This document shows, in pieces, positions 48,977 through 58,356 of a stretch of 64,000 bases of DNA. Source of the DNA: Chroococcus sp. FPU101 (lineage in GTDB: Bacteria > Cyanobacteriota > Cyanobacteriia > Cyanobacteriales > Microcystaceae); assembly GCF_017312365.1 (NCBI RefSeq), contig NZ_BLJI01000015.1, positions 1 through 64,000 of the forward strand. The letters run 5' to 3'. The translations under genes and the position numbers were made by a program. Under the pieces are notes generated by a model. That model worked only from the letters and a program-made list of their open reading frames with translations. It did no database searches and was not told where the DNA came from. Every line of letters begins with the position of its first letter. Positions within the stretch are counted from its first letter, which is position 1.

Positions 48977-50194
48977 CTATAATGACTCATCTTCAACTTG
49001 TCCATCCGAGCCAATCCAAGCTAATTTTTTGACTCTCACCCGACGGGCATATTCTCGAATCGCTTCAGGAGAACGCCCACCAATTTCAAGAGCAACTCGC
49101 AGGAGTTCTGGCGATTTTCTTAAGTGTTGAGCATGAATTAAAGCCGCAATTTCCGCATCAGGTGTTTGAGGAATCACTAACCAATCTAAAGGGGGCGTTT
49201 CTTGGGGTAAAAGAGTAGTCGAAAGTAAACAAGTGTGTAAATTTTCTAAATTAAGCGAAAAGCCAATACCTGGGGCGGCTTTTGAAAGAGGATGATACAC
49301 GCTTAATAATTGGTCATAACGTCCGCCTTGAGCTAAGATGCGGAGTTGCTGATCGGTATAACTAACGGCTTTAAAAATAATTCCCGTATAAAAATCAAAG
49401 GTTTGCACCAAACTTAAATCTAATACCCAGGGAAGGGGTTTAGCAAAGCTATTCTGTACTAATTCTAGTAAGGATTTAAGATTATTAACGGCTTGTTGTG
49501 CGGATTGATCTAAATCAAGAGTGAGGATTTTTTGCAGAACATCGCTAGGATTACCTCGTAGATTAAATAATAGTAGGGCTTGTTCTCGTAGGACTGCACT
49601 TGGATAAGACAAATTTTCTAAACTGACATAATCTAAGTTAGCAAGACAGTGACGGACTTGTTGTTGCAAAGGAAGCGGAAAAGGAGAGAGTAAAGAGCGA
49701 GTTAATTCGGCTTCTCCTAAGATTAAATGCCATTGAGGTACACCCAGTTGCTCTAAACATTGAGCCAATAACAGCAAAATTTCGGCATCTGCTAACACAC
49801 CACCTGCAAAAAGTAGTTCTACACCCGCTTGATGAAATTCTAATTGTTGTCCATGATGTCCAGTGGGAGGATTACGAAAAACATTAGCACGATAACAGAT
49901 GCGTTGTGGATGAGAATGATCTGCTAAACGAGTGACGGCAGTACGGGCAATAGAGGCGGTTAATTCGGGGCGTAATCCTAATGCTCCTTCGCTGGTTTCT
50001 TGTAGTTGAATAACCGTAGAACGTTCAATCGCGCCACCTGCTATTAGTGTATCAAGCCATTCGATGCTAGAGGTGACAATACGTTGATAGCCCCACCGTT
50101 GAAAAATCTCTTGTATGCGATCGTTGATCCATGATTTTTGAGTCACTTCAAGGGGGAGTAAATCTCTTGCGCCAGACGGTGCTTGATGAATCAT
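48977..50194 (-). CDS. hisZ: ATP phosphoribosyltransferase regulatory subunit
   Basis: This 405-residue class-II aminoacyl-tRNA-synthetase-like protein begins MIHQAPSGARDLLPLEVTQKSWI. It retains motif 2 (CYRANVFRN) and motif 3 (GGRYDQLL, GIGFSLNLENL) but lacks the histidine-tRNA-synthetase anticodon domain. It partners the short HisG in the first step of histidine synthesis and senses histidine. The length and the GARDLLP start favour HisZ over HisS. No other his gene is adjacent. Confidence 0.93.
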   Translation of the reverse strand: MIHQAPSGARDLLPLEVTQKSWINDRIQEIFQRWGYQRIVTSSIEWLDTLIAGGAIERSTVIQLQETSEGALGLRPELTASIARTAVTRLADHSHPQRICYRANVFRNPPTGHHGQQLEFHQAGVELLFAGGVLADAEILLLLAQCLEQLGVPQWHLILGEAELTRSLLSPFPLPLQQQVRHCLANLDYVSLENLSYPSAVLREQALLLFNLRGNPSDVLQKILTLDLDQSAQQAVNNLKSLLELVQNSFAKPLPWVLDLSLVQTFDFYTGIIFKAVSYTDQQLRILAQGGRYDQLLSVYHPLSKAAPGIGFSLNLENLHTCLLSTTLLPQETPPLDWLVIPQTPDAEIAALIHAQHLRKSPELLRVALEIGGRSPEAIREYARRVRVKKLAWIGSDGQVEDESL

Positions 50195-50281
50195 TGTTTT
50201 GATGCTAATTGAATGGTGTTTTGACCAATCGTAAATTTATATTTGGTCGTTGATTTGCTACCGCCATTGTGTTTATGACAT

Positions 50282-50309
50282 AAAAAACCCTAGTTGTTCA
50301 ACTGGGGTT
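50282..50309 (-). terminator. Rho-independent terminator downstream of tRNA-Thr
   Basis: On the minus strand AACCCCAGTTG pairs with CAACTAGGGTT around AA (11 base pairs, one G-U), directly followed by TTTTTATG. It lies 97 bases past the tRNA-Thr 3' end and before hisZ. Confidence 0.85.
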
Positions 50310-50405
50310 CTCGTAGTATCTACATTTTACATTTACAGTCGTCCCCAATCAATTCTTTAAACAACATCTTGATTGATGCTCAAAAATTAATAGTTTTTTA
50401 CACTA

Positions 50406-50477
50406 AGCCGATGATGGGATTTGAACCCACGACCAATTGATTACGAATCAACTACTCTACCACTGAGCTACATCGGC
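50406..50477 (-). tRNA. tRNA-Thr (CGT)
   Basis: The minus strand gives a 72-nt cloverleaf. The acceptor stem is GCCGATG/CATCGGC and the D arm contains AGCTCAGTGGTAGAG. The anticodon stem is GTTGA/TCAAT with loop TTCGTAA (anticodon CGT), and the T arm has GGGTTCAAATCCC. The discriminator is T and CCA is not encoded. It reads ACG threonine codons. Confidence 0.94.
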
Positions 50478-50533
50478 ATTGCCAATCTCAAATTATACTA
50501 TAAAGAAGAATAAAAAATCAAAAGATTTAACGC

Positions 50534-50794
50534 ATGACGAATCCTAACAGACAAAAACTCGATCCTGAAAAATACGCTCGTCTAAAAGCAGAAGCGAAAG
50601 CACCTTATAAAGGATTGCGACAATTTATGTATATTGGTTTTGGGGCTTCTGGTTTAATCGGGGCTTTTATTTTTCTAGCCCAATTAATAGCAGGTAAAAA
50701 TGTGATGGGTGTTTTGCCTAATTTTGCTTTGCAGGTGGGTGTTGTCGCGTTAATGGTTTGGTTATATCGTCTCGAACAAAGAAAGTCTAGCTAA
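50534..50794 (+). CDS. DUF3493 family membrane protein
   Basis: This 86-residue protein has a cytosolic N-terminus (KLDPEKYARLKAEAKAPYKGLRQFMYIGFGASG), the DUF3493 signature, and two membrane helices. The family is found in cyanobacteria and plastids; its role is not settled. Its 3' end overlaps the 3' end of the convergent SLOG gene by 33 bases. Confidence 0.88.
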   Translation: MTNPNRQKLDPEKYARLKAEAKAPYKGLRQFMYIGFGASGLIGAFIFLAQLIAGKNVMGVLPNFALQVGVVALMVWLYRLEQRKSS

Positions 50795-51271
50795 AATTTT
50801 GTGGGTTAATTGAATGGTTTCTTGCGGTGTGGTTGCCTGAAACAGTTGATCGCGAGCATAAGATCGAAAAAACTGATAACTGATTGAATCAGTGGTCAAC
50901 AAAATGACAGATTTTTGATTTTTTAAGGCTAAAGCTACTTCTGATGCCGTTCCTAAGCCCATACCGCAAGCAATGACCACATCGGAAGATAGTACATTGA
51001 TATTATTCCGAGCTTGACCGAGATCAGTAACGATCGCAATATCTACTGCTTCTGATGCTTGTGAATTTGTACTCGGTAAAATCCCAACGGTTAATCCTCC
51101 CGCTTGTTTAGCCCCTCTACTAGCTGCATCCATAACACCGCTCGCTCTACCTCCTGTCAATAACACCCAATTATTGATAGCAATGATTTGACCCAGTTCG
51201 TAGGCATTTTTAAGGTCTTCTGAACTAGCATTTTCACCAGGCCCCATCACTCCAATTATTATGTTTCTCAT
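50762..51271 (-). CDS. TIGR00725-type SLOG/LOG-like protein
   Basis: This 169-residue Rossmann-like protein has IIIGVMGPGENASSEDL, LLTGGRASGVMDAASRGAKQAGGLTVGILP and ACGMGLGTASEVALAL. These match the TIGR00725/SLOG nucleotide-binding family, related to LOG cytokinin-forming phosphoribohydrolases but without the full PGGXGTXXE motif. A nucleotide-derived ligand is likely; activity is uncertain. It starts 13 bases after an AraC-family gene, probably in one transcript. Confidence 0.82.
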   Translation of the reverse strand: MRNIIIGVMGPGENASSEDLKNAYELGQIIAINNWVLLTGGRASGVMDAASRGAKQAGGLTVGILPSTNSQASEAVDIAIVTDLGQARNNINVLSSDVVIACGMGLGTASEVALALKNQKSVILLTTDSISYQFFRSYARDQLFQATTPQETIQLTHKILARLSLFETI

Positions 51272-51284
51272 TGCTCCTCATTCC

Positions 51285-52130
51285 TTAAAGGTAAGTTCTG
51301 TAAGCTTTTGGTGTGATCCCTGTCAGTTGACGAAACTGTTTAGTTAAATGACTGTGGCTATTGAACCCGCATTCTAAAGCAATATCGATAATAGAACGAT
51401 CGGTCTGTTTTAATAATTGTTTGGCTCGTTCGATCCGTTGGTGGATTAAATATTGGTAGGGAGCTATACCGATCGACTGTTTAAACAGATGACTAAAATG
51501 ATATTGACTCATTCCGAGTAATGTCGCTAAATCAGCCAGTTTAATTTCTTGATTTAGATGTTGGTTAATGTAGTCCAACACCTGTAACAATTGACGCTCT
51601 GTTAAACCACCTTCATAAATCCCAAGACGAGATTTAGAAACAGCATATTGTCTGAGTAGATGAACTGCTAGAACATTAGCAAGTGAATCAGTATATAGTC
51701 TGCTCCCTACATTGTCTTGTTTGAGTTCAGAAAATAGTAACATTGCGATCGCCTCAATCTGGGGATCACGAGTCCGAAATTCTGGAATTAATTCAAGCTG
51801 ATCAGGATTTATAGAGAGGGTTTCTCTAGCAACACTCTGCAAAAAACGAGATGCAATGCGAATCTGCAAATAATGATCTTCATCATCCCAACGCGCAAAA
51901 ACCGACATCTGAGCAGGTATTAGAGAAATGTGACCTTTACCATATAATCCAGTGTAAGTTTTATTTCCTTGAATGAGCAAGCGTACAGGACGGGGTGCAA
52001 GAGACAGATAAATCGTATGTTCATCACCGTAATGACAAATCGCTTCACCTGCTGGTTGTTGGAATTGCTCGACTAATATATTCTCCCAACAGTGAGCCGT
52101 TTCTATCTGATCAGTAGCTAGATTCATCAT
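51285..52130 (-). CDS. AraC-family transcription regulator
   Basis: This 281-residue protein has a cupin-like sensor part (about 20-150). Two C-terminal helix-turn-helix motifs follow: LADLATLLGMSQYHFSHLFKQ and IIDIALECGFNSHSHLTKQFR, followed by GITPKAYR. It is divergent from the azoreductase gene, 155 bases apart, so it probably controls it. The inducer is unknown. Confidence 0.92.
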   Translation of the reverse strand: MMNLATDQIETAHCWENILVEQFQQPAGEAICHYGDEHTIYLSLAPRPVRLLIQGNKTYTGLYGKGHISLIPAQMSVFARWDDEDHYLQIRIASRFLQSVARETLSINPDQLELIPEFRTRDPQIEAIAMLLFSELKQDNVGSRLYTDSLANVLAVHLLRQYAVSKSRLGIYEGGLTERQLLQVLDYINQHLNQEIKLADLATLLGMSQYHFSHLFKQSIGIAPYQYLIHQRIERAKQLLKQTDRSIIDIALECGFNSHSHLTKQFRQLTGITPKAYRTYL

Positions 52131-52285
52131 GCAAAACCCAATTGATCTAATTTGATTTTATTCACTTTGAGAAAAATTTTGCTTTTCCTAAAACCGATCG
52201 CAAGATTGTGATAGTAACACAAAAATCAGATAGCAGAACTGAAGTCAACTTCCTAAGCTGGAATGAGATTTGATTAAGTAAAACT

Positions 52286-52915
52286 ATGGCACACTTATTA
52301 CACATTGATTCTAGCCCACGTGGTGAACGCTCTCACTCGCGCCGTTTGACCAGAGAATTTGTTGAACTTTGGAAGCAGACACATCCTAATGATCTCGTGA
52401 CCTATCGAGATCTGGGTCGAAATCCAGTGCCACACGTCGATGAACCTTGGATTGCTGCTGCTTTTACACCCCCAGAACAACGCACACCAGAACTCTGGGA
52501 ATCAATAAACACGAGCAATCAACTGGTAGACGAATTTTTAGCGGCTGATCTCTACATTATTGGTGTTCCAATGTACAATTTTAGCGTTACCAGTACGTTT
52601 AAGGCATATATTGACCAAATTGTGCGTCCTGGGCGAACGTTTGCTTTTCAACCAGAGAATGCGATAAACCCTTACAAACCTTTGGTACTGGGTAAGAAAA
52701 TGTTTGTGATCACAGCGCGAGGAGGTTCTGGGTTTGGTACGGGTGAGTATAATGAGAAAATCAATTTTCAAGACCCTTATTTAAGAGCAATCTTTGGCTT
52801 TATTGGGATCACCGACATTACTTTTATTCATGTGGAGAATGTCGAATTAGGAGAGCCAAGTTTAGCACAATCGATCGCCAATGCTCGTAGCCAAATGACT
52901 CAACTGGTAGGATGA
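52286..52915 (+). CDS. FMN-dependent NADH-azoreductase (AzoR-like)
   Basis: This 209-residue flavodoxin-fold protein has IDSSPRGERSHSRRLTREFVE at the FMN phosphate site, VPMYNFSVTSTFKAYIDQIVRPGRTF (the conserved P-M-Y-N-F flavin loop) and ARGGSGFGTGEYN. AzoR reduces quinones and azo compounds by two electrons with NADH and protects against thiol-reactive electrophiles. It is paired with a divergent AraC regulator. Confidence 0.92.
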   Translation: MAHLLHIDSSPRGERSHSRRLTREFVELWKQTHPNDLVTYRDLGRNPVPHVDEPWIAAAFTPPEQRTPELWESINTSNQLVDEFLAADLYIIGVPMYNFSVTSTFKAYIDQIVRPGRTFAFQPENAINPYKPLVLGKKMFVITARGGSGFGTGEYNEKINFQDPYLRAIFGFIGITDITFIHVENVELGEPSLAQSIANARSQMTQLVG

Positions 52916-52921
52916 TAAGCT

Positions 52922-52961
52922 AAGGCAGCTATTCAGATAATACGCTTACTGATGCTGCCTT
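52922..52961. terminator. Bidirectional hairpin between azoR-like gene and rnc
   Basis: AAGGCAGC (52922-52929) pairs with GCTGCCTT (52954-52961), 8 perfect base pairs with a 24-base loop, between convergent genes. T-runs are short, so this is a probable but not strong terminator. Confidence 0.55.
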
Positions 52962-52977
52962 TAAACCCTCAAAAATA

Positions 52978-53679
52978 CTATCTATTTTCTTCAATATGAT
53001 TTAATTCTATTTGTTTTAATGCGTCTTCGGCGGCGGCTTTCGTTGCTTCTTGTTTGCGTTTTCCCTTGCCTTGACCATATACAGTTTCTTGTACTTTGAC
53101 AATGGCGATAAACTCTTTAGCGTGATCTAAACCTGTTTCGCTAATGATTTCATATTTTGGAGTTTGAGTAAAGTTAGCTAATGCCCATTGTTGAAAGCGA
53201 TTTTTCGGGTCAATTAATGGTTTTTTCTCAGTATCTGATTCAGGTACAATAATTTCAGCCGCAACGCTAGTAAAAATCGGCTGAACATATTCTCTAACTG
53301 CTTCAATTCCTGCATCAAGATAATAGGCACCAATCATCGCTTCAAATACATCACAAAGTAAAGCAGGGTTATTTCTACTACCGTCTTTAATTGCTCCTTT
53401 TCCTAGACGTAATAATTCACCTAATTTTAGTTCTTTTGCTAATTTGGCTAACTGTGTTTCATCGACTAAATTCGCACGTAAACGAGTTAATTGGGCTTCA
53501 CTTAAATTCGGATAAGTTTGATAGAGTAATTCTCCAACTAAAAAAGCCAGAATAGCATCACCCAAGAATTCTAGACGTTCATTATGTTCTAGAAAATCTG
53601 AATATTCATTGACATAAGAACGATGGGTTAAAGCAGATAACCAAAGAGTTTCATTTTTAAACGTTGGTAAACTTAACAT
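52978..53679 (-). CDS. rnc: Ribonuclease III
   Basis: This 233-residue protein has the catalytic signature NERLEFLGDAILAFLVGELL, the second acidic site in LLCDVFEAMIGAYYLDAG, and a C-terminal double-stranded RNA-binding domain (PKNRFQQWALANFTQTPKYEI ... GQGKGKRKQEATKAAAEDAL). It processes rRNA and structured mRNAs. It starts 5 bases after the stop of a sugar-type ABC permease gene and so is probably in that transcript. Cyanobacteria often have more than one RNase III gene. Confidence 0.95.
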   Translation of the reverse strand: MLSLPTFKNETLWLSALTHRSYVNEYSDFLEHNERLEFLGDAILAFLVGELLYQTYPNLSEAQLTRLRANLVDETQLAKLAKELKLGELLRLGKGAIKDGSRNNPALLCDVFEAMIGAYYLDAGIEAVREYVQPIFTSVAAEIIVPESDTEKKPLIDPKNRFQQWALANFTQTPKYEIISETGLDHAKEFIAIVKVQETVYGQGKGKRKQEATKAAAEDALKQIELNHIEENR

Positions 53680-53684
53680 AATCT

Positions 53685-54491
53685 TTAGTTTTTGAGTCCT
53701 GTTGTACCAATTCCTCTAATAAACTGTTTTTGTCCAAAAAGGAATAAAATGATAATGGGAAGCGTCACGATTACAACTACTGCCATTAAAACTGACCAAC
53801 TATTTGTAAATTCTTCTTGAAAAGCGGCTACGGCTAATTGAACAGTTCTGAGTTCGGGGCGTGTGGTAAAAACTAAGGGTTTAAATAAGTCATTCCATTC
53901 AGCTATAAAACTAATTAAAAACAGAGTTACTAAGGCAGGACGTGATAAAGGTAAAAGAATGTTCCAGAGAATTTGAAAACGGTTAGCACCATCTAATAAG
54001 GCTGCTTCTTCTAGTTCTATTGGGATGGTTAAAAAGAATTGTCGCATCAAGAATATACTATAGCCACTTGCTGCTGTTGGTAAAATTAAAGCCCAATAGG
54101 TATTAATAAGATTACCGATTTTAAGAATCAGAAAAATTGGAATCACTAAAAGTTGAAAAGGAATGACTAGAGTTGCTAAAACTAAAAGTAATATGCTATT
54201 GCGTCCTGTAAACGACAAACGAGATAAAGCATAACCCGCAGTTGTAGAAGTAATAATTTGAAAAACAGTAACTGCGATCGCTACTATTGTAGAATTCGTA
54301 AAGGCTAAAATAAAGTCACCCTGCTGCCATGCTTCTTGATAATTATTCCAAGTATAGTGATTTTGATTTACTGCCTCTTTTAAATTCATTCCAACTGGAA
54401 TAATAGACGTTATCAAAACAACTCCTAAAGGAAATAAAACTAAAATACCACATAAAATTAAAATTGATAAAAGAATTAGTTTTTTATTCAT
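53685..54491 (-). CDS. Stranded carbohydrate-type ABC permease (MalG/UgpE family)
   Basis: This 268-residue protein has six membrane helices and the EAA loop EEAALLDGANRFQILWNILLPLSRPAL, which docks the ATPase. The length and fold are complete (family about 270-280). A MalF-type partner permease, binding protein and ATPase, normally encoded alongside, are all missing here. The gene start overlaps the stop of a dead CadD-like fragment by 4 bases (ATGA). The partners may be elsewhere in the genome, as happens in cyanobacteria. Confidence 0.88.
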   Translation of the reverse strand: MNKKLILLSILILCGILVLFPLGVVLITSIIPVGMNLKEAVNQNHYTWNNYQEAWQQGDFILAFTNSTIVAIAVTVFQIITSTTAGYALSRLSFTGRNSILLLVLATLVIPFQLLVIPIFLILKIGNLINTYWALILPTAASGYSIFLMRQFFLTIPIELEEAALLDGANRFQILWNILLPLSRPALVTLFLISFIAEWNDLFKPLVFTTRPELRTVQLAVAAFQEEFTNSWSVLMAVVVIVTLPIIILFLFGQKQFIRGIGTTGLKN

Positions 54492-54772
54492 AACTTATAC
54501 TCATTAATTTTATGAAGAATAGTTGCGGAATCAGTTGGACTATCTGCCAGTATATACCAACCTATAAAAATTAATATAAAAGGCAAAATATATTTAGAAG
54601 ACAGTTTAATTATCAAAAGCAAACGAAGGTTATTCAAAAATATTCTAGCTATGACGCTCCGCAACAAACCCATAACCAAAGCTGTAACGAATACAATCCA
54701 TCTTAAGCCTTTTTAGGTATTAGACATGAAAGCTAGAAAAACAGCCCAAGTATCTCCACTATTTGCTAACAT
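54488..54772 (-). pseudogene. Truncated CadD-type (cadmium-resistance transporter) remnant
   Basis: From an ATG at 54770-54772 the minus-strand frame reads MLANSGDTWAVFLAFMSNT, then TAA, then KGLRWIVFVTALVMGLL, ARIFLNNLRLL and SSKYILPFILIFIGWYILAD before TGA. The ANSGDTW segment, the following helix and the final P-F-x-L-I-x-I-G-x-Y-I-L helix resemble the C-terminal half of the cadmium-resistance/CadD family (AN-G-D-N..., PFVLIGLGIYIL). The N-terminal half is absent and one stop interrupts the rest. The open 63-residue tail is translationally coupled to the permease gene by an ATGA overlap, which may be why it persists. Family assignment is from memory of the motifs. Confidence 0.5.
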
Positions 54773-54840
54773 GATTTAAAATTAAGTCTGTAAAAACTTT
54801 AATTTAAAGTTAAATTATAGAAGCAACATTTTAGATCTTT

Positions 54841-56466
54841 ATGCTTAAAACACTTGCAATTAGTCTTTTTTCTACATTACTTACTGCTCTGCCAGTTGTC
54901 GCTGCTAATGAGATCTTGTTATCTTATGGCCCTTGGAAAGGAGGAGTAAAAGTCGAATCATTAGAAGCCTTTGCTAAAGATGGCACAGTTAATAGTAATT
55001 TAAGATTTTATTTAAGACCATTAAATCCAGAGCAACGAGAGCAGTTTAGACAAGCTCTAAATAAACGTATTGATATCAGTCCTGTTTTGCTTTCTCGTTT
55101 TTTTAACAGTGCGATGGGTGCAGATATTTTAACTCGTGCGGGTCGAGGCATTACACTTCAAGGAGGAAGTAATGGTAAATTTGCCTTACGCGGTGCCATG
55201 ATTCAAGCTGCTTTTGAACCCGAGGGATTGACCTTACTCAATGTTTTGCGTAACTTTCCCACCAATATGCAAATTCAGGGAGAATATGTCATCGGTCTGG
55301 CAAACACGATCGATCTCGTTGTTGAAGCGACAAACTACTTTACGAATCAAATGGCTGAAATAGCCACACAAGAAGCCGAATCTAGCACCATAGATTTTAG
55401 CCAACTTCCAGACCCTCGCCAACGTGGCTCATATCAATTTCGTCAAGAAACCCTGACTTTAACCGATGCGAGTCGTCAGCGTACTTTTTATATGATTCTT
55501 TTTGCTCCCAAAACCTATCGACCAGGTAAAACTCCAGTCGTTATTATCTCTCATGGGTTAGCGTCTCGACCAGAAGATTTTACAGCAGTTGGCGAACATT
55601 TAGCCTCTCACGGTTTTGTCGTCGCTATTCCACAGCACCCAGGGAGTGATACACTACAAAAACAAGCGTTACTCAATGGTCTTTCACGAGAAGTTTTCGA
55701 CAAGAGCGAATTTTATAACCGTCCTAAAGATATTAGCTTTGTAATTGATGAACTTGAACGTCGTAATCCAAGTGAGTTTGGTGGACGATTAGATTTAGAA
55801 AATGTTGGCGTTGCGGGGCATTCTTTTGGTGGCTATACTGCTTTAGCTGTTGCGGGTGCTGAGATTAATCTAAACTATCTTAAAGAAATATGCGATCGTC
55901 CTTTTACGGGTATTAACGTCTCACTATTACTGCAGTGTCGTGCTTTAGATGATGTTTCATTTCCGACCTATCAGTTTAGAGATCCTAGAGTAAAAGCTGT
56001 CTTGGCGAAAAACCCAGTTAATAGCACCATTTTCGGACAAACTGGACTAGCACAAATCCAGATCCCTGTGGGGATTTCTGGTGGCAATTACGATCCAGCG
56101 ACACCCTTTGTTTTAGAACAAGTTCGCGCTTTTACTTGGTTAACCACACCGAATAAATATTTAGCTTTAGTAGAAGGACAAGCTCATGTAGACTTTTCTC
56201 AACTTGATGCAGGTATCACTCAAGTATTAGATTCCATGCCTGGACTCATTTTACCTGAAACTGAATTACTTGACAGTTATCGAGATCCGACTATACTTGC
56301 TTTTTTTGAATTATATTCTGCTAATAATGAGCAGTTTCGTCCTTTTATAAGTTCTGCTTACGGAAAATATCTCAGTCAAGAGCAGAAATTTAGATTTTTG
56401 CTGATTGATTCTTCCGCACAGTCAGCTTTACAGGAATCAGTCAATAAATTTCAGCGTAGGAGATAA
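54841..56466 (+). CDS. Exported DUF1400-alpha/beta hydrolase (paralog 2)
   Basis: This 541-residue protein has a clean signal peptide (MLKTLAISLFSTLLTALPVVAA) and a DUF1400 domain (ILLSYGPWKGGVKVESLEAFAKDG...). The hydrolase domain has VVIISHGLASRPEDFTAVGE, serine in VGVAGHSFGGYTAL, DPATPFVLEQVRAF and histidine in GQAHVDFSQLD. It shares long identical stretches with the protein encoded at 39819-41489 (for example ISFVIDELERRNPSEF-like and PQHPGSD), so the two are paralogs in different contexts. It acts outside the cytoplasm; the substrate is unknown. Its stop lies 1 base from the convergent MscS gene. Confidence 0.87.
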   Translation: MLKTLAISLFSTLLTALPVVAANEILLSYGPWKGGVKVESLEAFAKDGTVNSNLRFYLRPLNPEQREQFRQALNKRIDISPVLLSRFFNSAMGADILTRAGRGITLQGGSNGKFALRGAMIQAAFEPEGLTLLNVLRNFPTNMQIQGEYVIGLANTIDLVVEATNYFTNQMAEIATQEAESSTIDFSQLPDPRQRGSYQFRQETLTLTDASRQRTFYMILFAPKTYRPGKTPVVIISHGLASRPEDFTAVGEHLASHGFVVAIPQHPGSDTLQKQALLNGLSREVFDKSEFYNRPKDISFVIDELERRNPSEFGGRLDLENVGVAGHSFGGYTALAVAGAEINLNYLKEICDRPFTGINVSLLLQCRALDDVSFPTYQFRDPRVKAVLAKNPVNSTIFGQTGLAQIQIPVGISGGNYDPATPFVLEQVRAFTWLTTPNKYLALVEGQAHVDFSQLDAGITQVLDSMPGLILPETELLDSYRDPTILAFFELYSANNEQFRPFISSAYGKYLSQEQKFRFLLIDSSAQSALQESVNKFQRRR

Positions 56467-56467
56467 A

Positions 56468-58198
56468 TTAATTTTGGGTCGGGTTCCCATAAAAGAATAA
56501 ACTTTGTTGAGGAATACCGATCGCAATTCCTTGTTCATCAAAAGCCAGTTTCAGACGACGACGGAACTCGCGTTCTACATCCCATTGACGCAACCGTTTA
56601 ACCGTGATCCGCATCATGATTTCAATTCCAGTATGAGCGACACGACTGACACCAATGAGGCTGACTGGATCGATAATATCATCCTGCCATTGTTGATCCC
56701 CTGCCATTTCTTGAGCAACTTTTTTCATTAACTCGATTACTACTGTCGAATCAGTCTGATAAGCGACTTCAATTGTAAAATTAACGCGTGACCAATCTTT
56801 ACTCAGATTGTGGGCTACGGTAATCTGGTTATGGGGAATTGTACTTAAGCGTCCATCGGCACTACGAAACTGGGTGGCTCGTAAACTCATCTGTTCAACA
56901 ATTCCGATCAATCCCTCAAACTCGATCATATCGCCGACTGCATATTGATCTTCAAAGATAATCAGAAGACCATTAACCCAATCTTTTAATAAATTCTGAA
57001 ACACAAAAGTAAGTGCAGCACCGACTAAACCTGCTCCCGTTAACAAAGAACTTGGTAAAAAGCCTTTCCAAGCCAAAAACCAAATAATACCAATACACCA
57101 CGAAACAAAATTAATAATTCCCCGTAAGACTGTGAGTAAAGTCGGTGCGCGTAGAATTCGCCGTTGAGGGTCACCAGAAACGACTGAGCCTTGTTCAACC
57201 CATTCTCGTAATTTATAATTAACATACAAGCTTGCTAAGTTGCTAATCAGCGTTAAGATTAACCAGATAATAAAAATCGTTAAAGGTATCCGAATTACGC
57301 CACGCCCTTCTAAACGAGTTTCAGGAAACACATATAAGATAGCCGCTACACCACCAAACCAGAGTAAGATCAATCCGATTTGATCAAGTCTTTGTAGCAA
57401 GATATTGAGAATTAGCTGTTGTTGAATGTTAGCTTGTTTGTGAAACGCACTCAAAACCCCTAAAGGCTCATAAAAAAAGTGATCGGCTTGATTGGATGGC
57501 GAGATCGCTTTTAATTCTTTTGTTAATTGCTCTTTAGCTCTTTTTTTAAGCCGATTAAAACGAGTTTTTAATAATTTATGTACCCAGGTGAGAAAACAAC
57601 TTATAACAATTACTCCGATTGCTATTGTCACCACTGTTGTAAGCTGGCTTTTTCGGGCATCAGGCTGACGAGCTTTCCAAGCTTGAACCAGAGCATTGTC
57701 AATAATCTGACTCCATCGCTCGGCTACAATAGGAACCGAAGAGGAATCGATTAAAGCATCTATTTCGGTTACAGTTAGGATCACCTTTCGAGATAACTGC
57801 TTTTGATCGTAGGCAATAATGACCGTTAAGTTATTGAGAGTCGCCGTTTTAACTTCTAAGGTTTTTGGATCAAAACCTGTGTTAACAATGCTGTGTAGTG
57901 TTCTTTCAATACGCCTCGCTCTTCTTTGAATGGGTGATAAACCTCCATTTGGTTCGGCTTCTGCGATCGCAACATCCTGGGAAGCGATTTGAAAAAGGGA
58001 ATATCCATCTAAATATACAGAAGCGTATTCTATGTCTCCAGTAAAAAAAATCCGATTACTCGGTTGCGTTAAGGTAAAACGAGGTTGTGAGGGTAGCGAA
58101 AAAGTCTGTGCTGATGCTGGTATTTTCCAAAATGCGATCGTACTGATAATCCATAGACTAATTAGACCTAACGTAATCTTTTTAACCATTTGATCCAT
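56468..58198 (-). CDS. MscS-family mechanosensitive channel with N-terminal extension
   Basis: This 576-residue protein has a signal sequence and a roughly 190-residue extracytoplasmic region. Several membrane helices lead to the pore helix (SSLLTGAGLVGAALTFVFQNLLKDWVNGLLI), the MscS beta domain (YAVGDMIEFEGLIGIVEQMSLRATQFRSADGRLSTIPHNQI) and a C-terminal alpha/beta domain. It should release solutes on osmotic down-shock or act in regulated ion flux. Multi-helix members with periplasmic domains are common in cyanobacteria. Confidence 0.9.
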   Translation of the reverse strand: MDQMVKKITLGLISLWIISTIAFWKIPASAQTFSLPSQPRFTLTQPSNRIFFTGDIEYASVYLDGYSLFQIASQDVAIAEAEPNGGLSPIQRRARRIERTLHSIVNTGFDPKTLEVKTATLNNLTVIIAYDQKQLSRKVILTVTEIDALIDSSSVPIVAERWSQIIDNALVQAWKARQPDARKSQLTTVVTIAIGVIVISCFLTWVHKLLKTRFNRLKKRAKEQLTKELKAISPSNQADHFFYEPLGVLSAFHKQANIQQQLILNILLQRLDQIGLILLWFGGVAAILYVFPETRLEGRGVIRIPLTIFIIWLILTLISNLASLYVNYKLREWVEQGSVVSGDPQRRILRAPTLLTVLRGIINFVSWCIGIIWFLAWKGFLPSSLLTGAGLVGAALTFVFQNLLKDWVNGLLIIFEDQYAVGDMIEFEGLIGIVEQMSLRATQFRSADGRLSTIPHNQITVAHNLSKDWSRVNFTIEVAYQTDSTVVIELMKKVAQEMAGDQQWQDDIIDPVSLIGVSRVAHTGIEIMMRITVKRLRQWDVEREFRRRLKLAFDEQGIAIGIPQQSLFFYGNPTQN

Positions 58199-58356
58199 AA
58201 TCAGAAAGTCTGCTTTTTACAGCACGAGTCATTAAACATGAAATCGCCATTTCTTATCTTGACTGATTTTGTGTACAAAAGTGGCTTTAAGAATAAAAAT
58301 AGAAAAAAGGCTAGTTTTAAATCTAACCTTTTAACTATCTTTAAATTATCTAGATA

